Source of the DNA: Saussurea involucrata
Lineage: Eukaryota > Streptophyta > Magnoliopsida > Asterales > Asteraceae
Assembly (NCBI GenBank): GCA_033807775.1
Contig: CM066321.1
Span: 254,064,422 to 254,128,421, forward strand
Length of the DNA: 64,000 nt
Direction: 5' to 3'
Below the pieces are notes generated by a model. It was not told where the DNA came from. It saw only the letters and a list, made by a program, of their open reading frames with translations, and did no database searches. The translations under genes were made by a program, and so were the position numbers. The stretch's first letter is position 1; the number at the start of each line of letters is the position of its first letter. Positions 32,833 to 48,320 of the stretch are shown piece after piece.

Positions 32833-33443
32833 GGGTCAGCCGATCCCAGACCAGTTGATCTTAGGGACTAGGTGTCGAGCACCCCTTAGGACTTACTCTC
32901 CAAACCAGAAAGGCCACAGGTACAAACTTTCAAACTAAATAATTTTATATATATATATATTGCATCTCAATCACTTGGTTCTAAAACGTAGTACTTCCCC
33001 CATATTTTCGTTTCCATCCATCATTCTGACATTTAGGCTTTTTGAGCATTATATTCTATATAAGTATAGATTTCATAACATTGAGCATTCAGCATAATTT
33101 CATTCATGTTTTGCTTACCTTTCGATTTAATTCAGAAGTGAAAGTTGAAACAAATATAGCTCAGATAATACAAAATACTTGTAATATCACTCTTTGACAC
33201 ACATTTATTCATTGAATGAAAATTAAAAAAATTTCATATCATTGAATTAAATTTGTTAAGATTCAAACATTCAAAGCAATAGAAATAAACGTAATGCAAT
33301 GTTACCTTTCACCACTTGTTCCTTGAAACATACAAATATGACAGTTAAGGATATCACCTGAGAAGCATGGGTTCTAAACGGATTTGTTTAGAAGTCTTAG
33401 TCTCTGAAGTACGGGTCCTGAACTGAATTATTCAGAAGCCATA
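32833..33443. repeat. Satellite array, block B (part of one monomer between two insertions)
   Basis: It begins with the right GGGTC duplication (32833-32837), continues the monomer interrupted at 24304, and ends with CCATA (33439-33443), the left duplication of the gypsy element. Confidence 0.95.
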
Positions 33444-34732
33444 TGTAATACCCCGGGTAAGTCCGTTAGTTAAATCCCCATTCCGTTAAATTTAATTAAC
33501 TTTAAAGTTGGAAGTTTAGGGTAAGTTTGGTGTTAAATTAGGAGTTAAGGGTGTTTTGGGTCATTAATGGATAGTTTAGGGTTTAGAGGGTAAATATTGG
33601 TTAGATATTATCTCTTGGTAATCAGATAATTCATAAATATCAGAAACTCAGATATTATCATAAGGCGTGTGTGTGTGTTTTGTGGAGAAAGGAAGAAAAA
33701 GAAGAAAAGTAGGCTAAGGATTCAAATTTGTGCATTTGGAAGTGTTTGAGGTATGTTTTCTTTACATATTATGTGTATAATTGATAACTGAATGTTTCTG
33801 TTGGAGTAGGGGAACATTTGAGGATTTGAGGAACATTTGAGGATTTGAGTTCTTTAGAGTTCTTAGCCTTAGTAAGACTTATGTGTTTTATGTGGTAAAG
33901 AGATATCTGTATCTATGTGTTACAGATCCTGTGAATTCTGGGTAAAGGACTGAACCTGTTTAGAAGGCTTGGAAACGTGTTGATAAGCAATCAGGTGAGT
34001 TTTACTTTAAAAGTATTTTCAACTGGAATACATACGTATAGTTTGGGAATGTGATAATTAGTGATTATGTGTTTATATGTATGGTATATGTGAATTATAA
34101 TATATTGAGGTATTATGTTTACATAAGTATTATAATGTGTTATAATACGTTGGCCGGGCTTAGGACCGGTGTGTTTGGCTATAGAATCTGTATAGCGTTG
34201 TTTGGCTATAGAATCTGTATAGCGTTGTTTGGCTGTAGATGTTGTACAGCGTTGTAGATTATTAGTTGTCTTGCAACCAACTAATATGGCCAGGAGGAAT
34301 GAGAAAGGAAGGTACACGATGTGTGAGTTCAAATTGATATATTTGATTGTGCTGAATGATTTATATGAATAAGGTTTATATAAATGATTTCAAACTAACA
34401 TGGATTTATCTCACTTAGACCATCACGTCTAACCCTCATTTTCGTTTTAAAAATATGTATTCCAGGTGGTGGATCGCGTAAGAACAAGTAATTAGAGTAA
34501 TCGATGGATGGCTTATGTGAAGGATTATGTGACGAAGATTTTGGCATGTTTAGCAGTTGTATTATAATGATTAAACGTTATGTATGTATTAAGGAAAATG
34601 TTTGAAGTAGAATGTCTTCTTTTTATTGTAATAGAGAAGGGACCGTACTTGTAATATGATGTTTCGTTTGATTAATCAATGTTATGTTACATTATGTGAT
34701 TTGTGGTGTATATGGGATTTGGGGTTGTTACA
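33444..34732 (+). mobile_element. Gypsy 5' LTR (1289 bp, internally deleted)
   Basis: TGTAATACCCCGGG to GTTGTTACA. Compared with the 3' LTR it lacks 465 bp at about 33809 and has a 19-bp tandem duplication (GAACATTTGAGGATTTGAG, about 33812-33849). These two changes account exactly for the 446-bp length difference. A 27-bp unit starting TTTGGCT is repeated at 34174, 34201 and, degenerate, 34228. Confidence 0.95.
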
Positions 34733-34734
34733 AA

Positions 34735-34747
34735 TGGTATCAGAGCC
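34735..34747 (+). other. Gypsy primer-binding site
   Basis: TGGTATCAGAGCC lies 2 nt after the 5' LTR, complementary to initiator Met tRNA. Confidence 0.92.
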
Positions 34748-34994
34748 TTAGTTTAAGGGATTTAGGTATTTGTATCTGTACCTAGACTTAAACTGCATGT
34801 GAAGTAGGATGTCCCTATCATTATAGAACCTTGGGATGATGAAGTATAAAAGGTAGAAGGAACTTCATGTAAGGTAATTTCATATTACACCTGGCCAGTG
34901 TAATTGTGATCTTACAGGTACGTGTTTGAACTGGAAAACCTTGTTATATGGGGTATGTGCTTATGTGTATATTAATTTTGTTTAAATTTACAGA
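34748..34994 (+). other. Gypsy 5' untranslated leader
   Basis: No ORF. It ends at the point where the gag-pol frame becomes open (34986) and where the likely original start codon stood (34995). Confidence 0.6.
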
Positions 34995-37900
34995 ATAGCA
35001 AGCGGTACACGAAATTCAAATCGAGGAGGAGGAAGAAATCCAAACAGAACTAATCCGCCAATAGGAACAGGGGACAAGGGAGGCATAACTGGGGGCAGGG
35101 TCGGGGGTAGAACTGGAGGTAGAGCTGGAGGTCGAGCCGGAGGCAGAACCCAACAAAATAGTACGGATTTTATTACCAGGGTTGATCTAATGGTAGAAAT
35201 GGGAAGATTACAAGACAATATTCAAGCTATGTTCAACCAAACTCATAATACCGAAACAGAAGGACCAGACCCTACTCATGAAGAGGAGATGCCAATCATC
35301 CCTACGGTCATACCGGTAATGAGAAAATGTGATTACAAAATGTTTCTTAGTTGCAAACCTCCTACTTACTCAGGGGATCGGGATCCAGTGAAAGCAATGA
35401 GATGGATGAAGGAAATAGAAGCTATTTTCAAGACAAGCAAGTGTGCGGACGAAGATAGGGTATTGTATGGAGCAGCAATGTTAAAAGGGGATGCGTTGTA
35501 TTGGTGGGAATCCTTTATTCATTCTAAAGGATCTGATGTTTATTCTACCCTCTCTTGGGAAGAATTTGTGATAGCCTATAGGAACGCATTTTGTCCCCAA
35601 GCAGCCGTCAAACAACTGGAAGGGGAATTTATGAACTTACAACAAGGAAACTTATCCGTTCGAGATTACACCGCTAGCTTTCTAGAAAAGTCTCGGTTTG
35701 CAGAATACTACGTTGCTACGGAGGCGATGAAGACGGAAAGGTTCATCTTTGGGCTGAACTCAGAAGTTAGAAGGTTAGTGACCACAACAGGACCCGATAC
35801 CTTCTCGGCTGCAGTTAATGCCGCGGAGAATGTTGAAAGAGATATTAGAAGAGATGCTGGTGATAAAAGTGTCGGAAAGAGAAAGTGGGAAGGACCACAA
35901 TATGATCCGAAGAAGTCCCGATTTCAGAGGTATGATAACCGTCCACTGTTTCGACCAGCGGAAAGACCATGTCAGAAGTGCAACCGTGTCCATCAAGGAA
36001 ACTGCCAAGGGGATTTACGAGCGTGTTATAAGTGTGGGAAGACCGGACACGTCATCAAGGATTGTAAGGTAACGCGGTTATGTTTCTTATGCAATTCTCC
36101 GGATCACCTTCAGTCGGACTGTCCGCGGGGGAGGATACAACAAGGTGGGTCGTCGGGCAGGCCAGCAATTGTTAAACAAGTAATACCAAGACTGGAACCG
36201 CCAGTAACCAGGGGTCGCGCCTTTCAAATGACTGAGAAAGAAGCGGAGGAAACTCCGGATGTTGTCACAGGTACATTTTTTATAAACTCTACACGTGCTA
36301 AGGTGTTGTTTGATTCCGGTGCAAACCGATCGTTTGTGTCACCTACATTTGCTGCTTGCCTGTGTTTGAAACCTAAATTGTTAGAACATGCTCTATTATT
36401 AGATACTGCAGATGATAACCAAGTGTCGGTTAGTGAAGTATTTGATGGTTGTGTGATTAATATAGAGGGATGTGGAGTGCCTATACAATTGTTTCCTATA
36501 ACTTTGATAGAGTTTGACGTAGTAGTGGGAATGGACTGGTTAGCCGAGAATCAGGCTAATATAGTGTGTGATAAGAAGTTAATAAATGTTGTATTACCTG
36601 GGAGGGGGCCAGTAGTGATTTATGGTGATCGCAGGAATCATCAGTCTTGTCTTATTTCAATATTAAAAGCACGTAAGTGTGTTAATAAGGGTTGTCAGAG
36701 TTACTTGGCCTACGTGATAGATATTAAGCCGGAAAAGAATAGGATGGAAGATATTCCTATCGTTAGTGAATTCCCTAAAATATTCCCTGAAGACTTGAAC
36801 AGTCTTCCGCCTGTTAGACAAGTAGAGTTCGGTATAGACCTGGTTCCTGGAGCCACTCCTGTAGCCCGTGCACCGTATCGTTTGGCACCTCCTGAGATGA
36901 AAGAAATGATGGCACAACTACAAGACCTATCCGATAAAGGCTTCATCAGACCTAGTTCTTCGCCGTGGGGAGCGCCAGTGTTATTTGTGAAAAAGAAAGA
37001 TGGGTCGATGAGAATGTGTATTGACTATCGAGAATTGAATAAGCGCACGATAAAGAACAAGTATCCGCTACCCCGAATTGATGATCTCTTTGATCAGTTA
37101 GTTGGAGCTTGCTATTTCTCCAAGATTGATCTAAGGTCCAGTTATCACCAGTTGAAAGTTAAGGAAGAAGACGTTCTCAAGACTGCCTTTCGAACAAGGT
37201 ATGGACATCACGAATTCTTAGTGATGCCGTTCGGACTGACGAACGCTTCAGCTGCTTTTATGGATTTAATGAATCGGGTATGTAAGCCGTATCTCGATAA
37301 ATTTGTTATTGTATTTATCGATGATATCCTTATCTATTCCCGATCCAAAGAGGATCACGCACAACATCTTCGTTTGGTTCTGGAGTTGCTGAAGAAAGAA
37401 AAGTTGTACACTAAGTTCCCTAAATGTGAATTCTGGTTGCGAGAAGTTCAGTTTCTGGGGCATGTCGTTTCTGAGAAAGGTATACAAGTTGAACCGATGA
37501 AAGTGGAAGCAGTTGAAAAGTGGGAACAGCCGAAGACAGCAACCGAAGTACGTAGTTTTCTGGGTTTAGCCGGCTACTATCGGAAATTTATAAAAGACTT
37601 CTCTCGTATAGCGACGCCTTTGACTAAGCTGACCAGGAAGAACCTAAAGTTTGAGTGGAAAGCAGAACAAGATGAGGCATTCCGGATATTGAAAGAGAAA
37701 CTATGCAGCGCACCGATTCTATCACTACCTGGAGGTTCGGAAGATTTTGTTGTTTATAGTGATGCGTCAAAACTGGGATTGGGATGTGTACTTATGCAGC
37801 GGGGAAAGGTTATTGCTTATGCTTCTCGGCAATTAAAGGATCATGAAAGACAGTATCCTACGCATGATATGGAGCTTGCAACAGTTGTCTTCGCATTGAA

Positions 37901-39575
37901 GATTTGGAGACATTATCTGTATGGTTCTAAATGTCAGATTTATACTGATCATAAGAGTCTCCAACACCTCTTTGATCAGAAGGAACTGAATATGAGACAA
38001 AGGAGATGGCTAGAATTGCTGAACGATTATGACTGCGAAATCCTTTATCACCCGGGAAAGGCAAATGTGGTAGCTGATGCATTGAGTCGTCAAGAAAGGA
38101 GTGGGACAATAAAAGTTATTTCGTTACGAACTGAACTCCTACCCAACATATTTGACGAATTACAGAAGTGTCAAGTTGAGGCTTATCAGGATGAACATCT
38201 GAAATCAGAACGGTTAGCGGGGATGTCAGCATTGCTAGTAAAAGATGATCGTGGGTTATTGTGTCTGGGAAACAGAGTGTGGGTACCTTGTTTGGGTGGG
38301 TTACGTGATCGTGTTTTACAAGAAGCTCATCAATCCTGTTTCTCTATTCACCCAGGTACAAACAAGATGTATAAAGATCTGAAGCAATTCTATTGGTGGC
38401 CGGGGATAAAAAGAGGGATTGCTCAGTATGTGGAAAAATGTGGTACTTGTAAGAAAGTAAAGATCGAACACCAAAAGCCGTTTGGGCAACTACAACGACT
38501 AGAAATACCTATGTGGAAGTGGGAGCAGATTACTACAGATTTCATCACGAAGCTACCAAGAACTCCGAAAGGATTTGATTCTATTTGGGTGATCGTCGAC
38601 AGGTTGACAAAGTCTGCACACTTCCTACCGATAAAGGAAACCGATTCGATGGAGCGATTAGCTAAGTTGTACATTGATGAAATAGTAACTCAACATGGAG
38701 TTCCAATATCGATCATTTCTGATCGTGATAGTCGTTTTACTTCAAGAGTTTGGAGAAGTTTTCAAAGGGAAATGGGGACTCAGATATAGTTAAGTACGGC
38801 GTATCATCCCCAAACAGATGGTCAGAGTGAACGAACGATTCAGACATTAGAAGATATGCTTCGGGCTTGCATTGTTGATTTTGGGGGATCATGGGATTAG
38901 CATTTACCATTAATCGAATTCGCTTACAACAACAGTTATCATTCCAGCATACAAGTGGCACCGTTCGAAGTACTGTATGGTAGGAAATGCCGAACGCCTC
39001 TGTGTTGGAACGAAGTGGGAGAAAAACAGCTAGCGGGGCCAGAAATAGTTCAGTTAACCGCCGATAAGGTTACTCAGATTCGTGAACGATTGAAAGTGGC
39101 TCAAGACAGACAGAAAAGCTACGCTGACCGACGCCGAAAGCCATTGGAATTTTAGGTTGGGGATTACGTAATATTAAAAGTTTTGCCGTGGAAAGGAGTC
39201 ATCAGATTTGGACGACAAGGTAAACTTAGCCCAAGGTATATCGGACCGTTCGCAATTACAGAAAGGATCGGTGAAGTGGCTTACCGATTAGATCTTCCGC
39301 CGGAGTTGAGCAGAATTCATAATGCATTTCACGTATCGAACTTCCGAAAGTGTTTGGTTACTCCAGATCAGTCGGTCTCCCTACCCGAGATACAAGTCGA
39401 TGAAAGATTGAATTATGTGGAAGAACCGGAAGCTATAGTTGATCATAAGGTCAAAGTGCTACGGAACAAGGAGATTAGGCAAGTAAAAGTTCAGTGGAGG
39501 CATCATAGAGGGCAGGATGCTACGTGGGAATCGGAATCCGAAATGAGAACCAAATACCCTCACCTTTTTGCTTAA
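34995..39575 (+). pseudogene. gag-pol: Gypsy gag-pol polyprotein with chromodomain; lost start and three TAG stops
   Basis: The frame is open from 34986, but the codon before ASGTRNSNRGGGR is ATA (34995-34997), probably a mutated start; the first in-frame ATG is at 35190. Numbering from 35190: gag domain about 40-230; Cys/His knuckles at 261, 279-292 (CYKCGKTGHVIKDC) and 298 (CFLCNSPDHLQSDC); protease DSGAN at 375; RT with YPLPRIDDLF near 625 and FIDDI near 708; RNase H DAS near 859; integrase HHCC near 1045-1087 (HQS, CGTC), then DF near 1117 and SDRDSRF near 1177. TAG stops fall at 38787-38789, 38898-38900 and 39153-39155, all in this frame without any frameshift, so they hit the integrase core and C-terminal part. 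The last about 48 residues (39427-39570, IRQVKVQWRHHRGQDATWE) are a chromodomain-like module. Confidence 0.93.
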
Positions 39576-39598
39576 CCGAATTCCGGGACGGAATTCTT

Positions 39599-39613
39599 TT
39601 AAGGGGGAGATGA
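39599..39613 (+). other. Gypsy polypurine tract
   Basis: TTAAGGGGGAGATGA directly precedes the 3' LTR TGTAATACCCC. Confidence 0.9.
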
Positions 39614-41348
39614 TGTAATACCCCGGGTAAGTCCGTTAGTTAAATCCCCATTCCGTTAAATTTAATTAACTTTAAAGTTGGAAGTTTAGGGTAAGTTTGG
39701 TGTTAAATTAGGAGTTAAGGGTGTTTTGGGTCATTAATGGATAGTTTAGGGTTTAGAGGGTAAATATTGGTTAGATATTATCTCTTGGTAATCAGATAAT
39801 TCATAAATATCAGAAACTCAGATATTATCATAAGGTGTGTGTGTGTGTTTTGTGGAGAAAGGAAGAAAAAGAAGAAAAGTAGGCTAAGGATTCAAATTTG
39901 TGCATTTGGAAGTGTTTGAGGTATGTTTTCTTTACATATTATGTGTATAATTGATAACTGAATGTTTCTGTTGGAGTAGAATAGTTAGAATTACATCTGG
40001 TATTGATTCAGCGAAATTATGGGTAGAAATAGGGAAAACCCGACAGAGTTTTCCGGACACCATGAATGTGTCCGGATGGTTTTGTTGGAGGTATCCGGGT
40101 AGTTCTTTGATGGTATCCGGGTAGTTCTTTGTTGGTGTCCGGACAAGTCTTTTATCCGGGTAAGTTCCTTTTTCCTATGTTTTCCGGATAAAAATGGATA
40201 CCGGATGGTATCCGGATTACTTTGGTATCCGGATGACGTCCGGATTGTACCGATTGTCCGGAAAAGTCCCGATTGTCCGAAAAAGTAGTGTTGTCCGGGT
40301 AACTTGTGGTATCCGGATACTTTAGCTGTTTGGTTATTTTTAACTAGTTTTTGAATGAGGACTGGTTAAGTTGTGGTATCTTGTGGTTAAGTTTTTGTCC
40401 GGGTAACTTGTGGTATCCGGAACCCCCGTGTTAAGTCGCCTTAGGGGAACATTTGAGGATTTGAGTTCTTTAGAGTTCTTAGCCTTAGTAAGACTTATGT
40501 GTTTTATGTGGTAAAGAGATATCTGTATCTATGTGTTACAGATCCTGTGAATTCTGGGTAAAGGACTGAACCTGTTTAGAAGGCTTGGAAACGTGTTGAT
40601 AAGCAATCAGGTGAGTTTTACTTTAAAAGTATTTTCAACTGGAATACATACGTATAGTTTGGGAATGTGATAATTAGTGATTATGTGTTTATATGTATGG
40701 TATATGTGAATTATAATATATTGAGGTATTATGTTTACATAAGTATTATAATGTGTTATAATACGTTGGCCGGGCTTAGGACCGGTGTGTTTGGCTATAG
40801 AATTTGTATAGCGTTGTTTGGCTATAGAATCTGTATAGCGTTGTTTGGCTGTAGATGTTGTACAACGTTGTAGATTATTAGTTGGCTTGCAACCAACTAA
40901 TATGGCCAGGAGGAATGAGAAAGGAAGGTACACGATGTGTGAGTTCAAATTTATATATTTGATTGTGCTGAATGATTTATATGAATAAGGTTTATATAAA
41001 TGATTTCAAACTAACAGGGATTTATCTCACTTAGACCATCGCGTCTAACCCTCATTTTCGTTTTAAAAATATGTATTCCAGGTGGTGGATCGCGTAAGAA
41101 CAAGTAATTAGAGTAATCGATGGATGGCTTATGTGAAGGATTATGTGACGAAGATTTTGGCATGTTTAGCAGTTGTATTATAATGATTAAACGTTATGTA
41201 TGTATTAAGGAAAAAGTTTGAAGTAGAATGTCTTCTTTTGATTGTAATAGAGAAGGGACCGTACTTGTAATATGATGTTTCGTTTGATTAATCAATGTTA
41301 TGTTACATTATGTGATTTGTGGTGTATATGGGATTTGGGGTTGTTACA
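39614..41348 (+). mobile_element. Gypsy 3' LTR (1735 bp)
   Basis: TGTAATACCCCGGG to GTTGTTACA, followed by CCATA. It keeps a 465-bp segment missing from the 5' LTR. The TTTGGCT 27-bp repeats are present at about 40790-40870. Confidence 0.95.
39980..40444. repeat. TCCGG-rich segment present only in the gypsy 3' LTR
   Basis: About fifteen TCCGG pentamers occur, many in GTATCCGG or TGTCCGG(G/A) phrases with loosely tandem spacing. This is an unusually CpG-dense island in AT-rich DNA. Both borders share TAG with the 5' LTR junction, consistent with a microhomology deletion there. Confidence 0.85.
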
Positions 41349-41908
41349 CCATAGTCATTTAAGTACGGGTTTTGAACAGATATGTTCAAAAACCTAAAAC
41401 GTTGAAGAACTTTATCTTGAAACAGTCAGATCAAATTTTGATTCAATACTCCCTCTGAAATCAAGATAATCCTGCAAAACCAAGAGATTTTGGTAATCAT
41501 CTACGATGATTCCTCATTAGATATCAAAAATCCAAATTATGAGAAGTAGAGTCAGAATTCTGATTAGAAGAGTCAGAATTCTGAGTCACTTGCTCAAAAT
41601 TCTAAGTATCAGAGTCAGAATTCTGATTAGTTGAGTCAGAATTCTGAGTAGTAGAGTCAGAACTTCTGAGTAACAATTGAAACAGGTGTCAAGCACCCCT
41701 TGGAACTTACTTTCCCAAACCAGAAAGATCACATCGGTATATCTTAAATCCATTTGCACCAGTAGAACATGGCTTTCTATATGGTTCTATTGCAGTATTT
41801 GGGTCAGCCGATCCCAGACTAGTTGATCTTAGGGACTAGGTGTCGAGCACCCCTTAGGACTTACTCTCCCAAACCAGAAAGGCCACAGGTACAAACTTTC
41901 AAACTATA

Positions 41909-41969
<61 letters not shown>

Positions 41970-42866
41970 CATCTCAATCACTTGGTTCTAAAACATAGTA
42001 CTTTCCCTATATTTTCGTTTCCATCCATCATTCTGACATTTAGGCTTTTTGAGCATTATATTCTATATAAGTATAGATTTCATAACATTGAGCATTCAGC
42101 ATAATTTCATTCATGTTTTGCTTACCTTTCGATTTAATTCAGAAGTGAAAGTTGAAACAAATATAGCTCAGATAATACAAAATACTTGTAAAATCACTCT
42201 TTGACACACATTTATTCATTGAATGAAAATTAAAAAAAAATTCATATCATTGAATTAAATTTGTTAAGATTCAAACATTCAAAGCAATAGAAATAAACGT
42301 AATGCAATGTTATCTTTCACCACTTGTTCCTTGAAACATAAAAATATGACAGTTAAGGATATCACCTGAGAAGCATGGGTTCTAAACTGATTTGTTTAGA
42401 AGTCTTAGTCTCTGAAGTACGGGTTCTGAACTGAATTATTCAGAAGCCATAGTCATTTAAGTACGGGTTTTGAACAGATATGTTCAAAAACCTAAAACGT
42501 TGAAGAACTTTATCTTGAAACAGTCAGATCAAATTTTGAGTCAATACTCCCTCTGAAATCAAGATAATCCTGCAAAACCAAGAGATTTTGGTAATTATCT
42601 ACGATGATTCCTCATTAGATATCAAAAATCCAAATTATGAGTAGTAGAGTCAGAATTCTGATTAGAAGAGTCAGAATTCTGAGTCACTTGCTCAAAATTC
42701 TAAGTATCAGAGTCAGAATTCTGATTAGTTGAGTCAGAATTTTGAGTAGTAGAGTCAGAACTTCTGAGTAACAATTGAAACAGGTGTCAAGCACCCCTTG
42801 GAACTTACTTTCCCAAACCAGAAAGGTCACATCGATATATCTTAAATCCATTTGCACCAGTAAAAC

Positions 42867-47240
<4,374 letters not shown>

Positions 47241-47316
47241 GGACTAGGTGTCGAGCACCCCTTAGGACTTACTCTCCCAAACCAGAAAGGCCACAGGTAC
47301 AAACTTTCAAACTAAA

Positions 47317-47355
<39 letters not shown>

Positions 47356-47776
47356 TACATATATAAGCATTCAAGACAAAAGTCTTAAAGACAAGTCTTT
47401 AAGCACAATGTACTACCCATTTATGCAGAAAATTTAAAAAAACTCTTAAGTGAACCTCTATATGCATAACTTACAACTCTTTTAAGCAAGAGTTTTAAAC
47501 CCATACTCACAGTACAGCCATACCAACAACTCTTTCATGTTTCACGCCTGCGCCATACTTCTTCTCAACAAACCAAGTATGGTATGTACGGTCTATGGTA
47601 TGCACAGTGTAATCTTTCACCTAATTCCAGAGTTTCCCTTCTCTTTCTAGAAAGCCATTGACCAAAACAATGGAAAATCAAAAGTCAGATCACTGAATCA
47701 CCTTTTGAGATTCTATGTTTCCAGCTTGAATTCAAATTTCAAAAGAGATTTTTACGCCCTAATCCCTAATCCTCAA

Positions 47777-47859
47777 ATGGATGCTCTTTTCACTGGCTCG
47801 CTCTCCACCGGTCGCTCTCCTCCCTTCGGCGTTGTTCCTCCTTTTCCGTCACAAATCCG
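47777..47859 (+). pseudogene. Exon-like fragment 1 inside the Helitron
   Basis: An ATG opens a proline/serine-rich stretch (MDALFTGSLSTGRSPPFG) up to a GT donor at 47860 followed by T-rich, intron-like sequence. The region is richer in GC than its surroundings. It probably came from the 5' end of the same gene as fragment 2. Confidence 0.4.
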
Positions 47860-48179
47860 GTAACTGTTAATTTTTCGTTGCTTATGCTCCTTCTTCTTTA
47901 CCTCTATGTTGTTCACCAGTTTTGAGTATGATGGTAAATTGATAATTTTTGTTCTTTTCGTCATAATGTTCTGGTTACAGAATTAGAAAAAGGTTTTAGA
48001 ATAGTTTTCTTCGTTACTTGTTTTTTCTATCGATTGCTATCGATTTTGGTTTGTTTGTGTGTAGAAGGATTTTTGCTTGTTTGCTTTTTATACAGAACCT
48101 GTTGTTGTAGTTTCTTTTTTCTTTCTTTCACTCTAGGTTATGTATGAGAAATTAAATATTTTATTGTTTGTTTCTTCAG

Positions 48180-48320
48180 ATGCTTGTACCGGGCTTGGAG
48201 TCTAAAGATTGGGTTTTGTTGTGTGAAACCCTCGACAATGTTCGATGTTTCTCAATTTATTGTGTTCTTCATCCGCGCCAAATCCTCTATTCTTCAGCTA
48301 AACATGACTCTGTCATTTTG
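48180..48320 (+). pseudogene. Exon-like fragment 2, resembling a plant ARM-repeat protein
   Basis: A 141-bp (47-codon) segment sits between a TTCTTCAG acceptor and a GTATGG donor and encodes LVPGLESKDWVLLCETLDNV followed by RCFSIY. From memory this resembles the start of plant ARM-repeat superfamily proteins with (L)xGLxSKDWxxxCExLNxxRRF. The later part is degenerate. This is recollection, not a search, and the gene identity is tentative. Confidence 0.45.

Larger units (their letters stand above)
33444..41348 (+). mobile_element. Ty3/gypsy chromovirus (probably Tekay/Del type), complete but broken
   Basis: A 7905-bp element with TG...CA LTRs, flanking CCATA duplications (33439-33443 and 41349-41353), an initiator-Met PBS, a single gag-pol frame and a PPT. 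RT before integrase and a C-terminal chromodomain make it a chromovirus. Assignment to Tekay/Del rather than another chromovirus clade is from general features only. About nine substitutions between the alignable LTR parts (about 1270 bp, by eye) indicate a recent insertion. It interrupts the same monomer as copia-3. Confidence 0.93.

Noticed and set aside
38700..39155. Frameshift in the gypsy integrase
   Set aside because: Reading on past each TAG stays in the same frame down to 39575, so only stop codons interrupt it.
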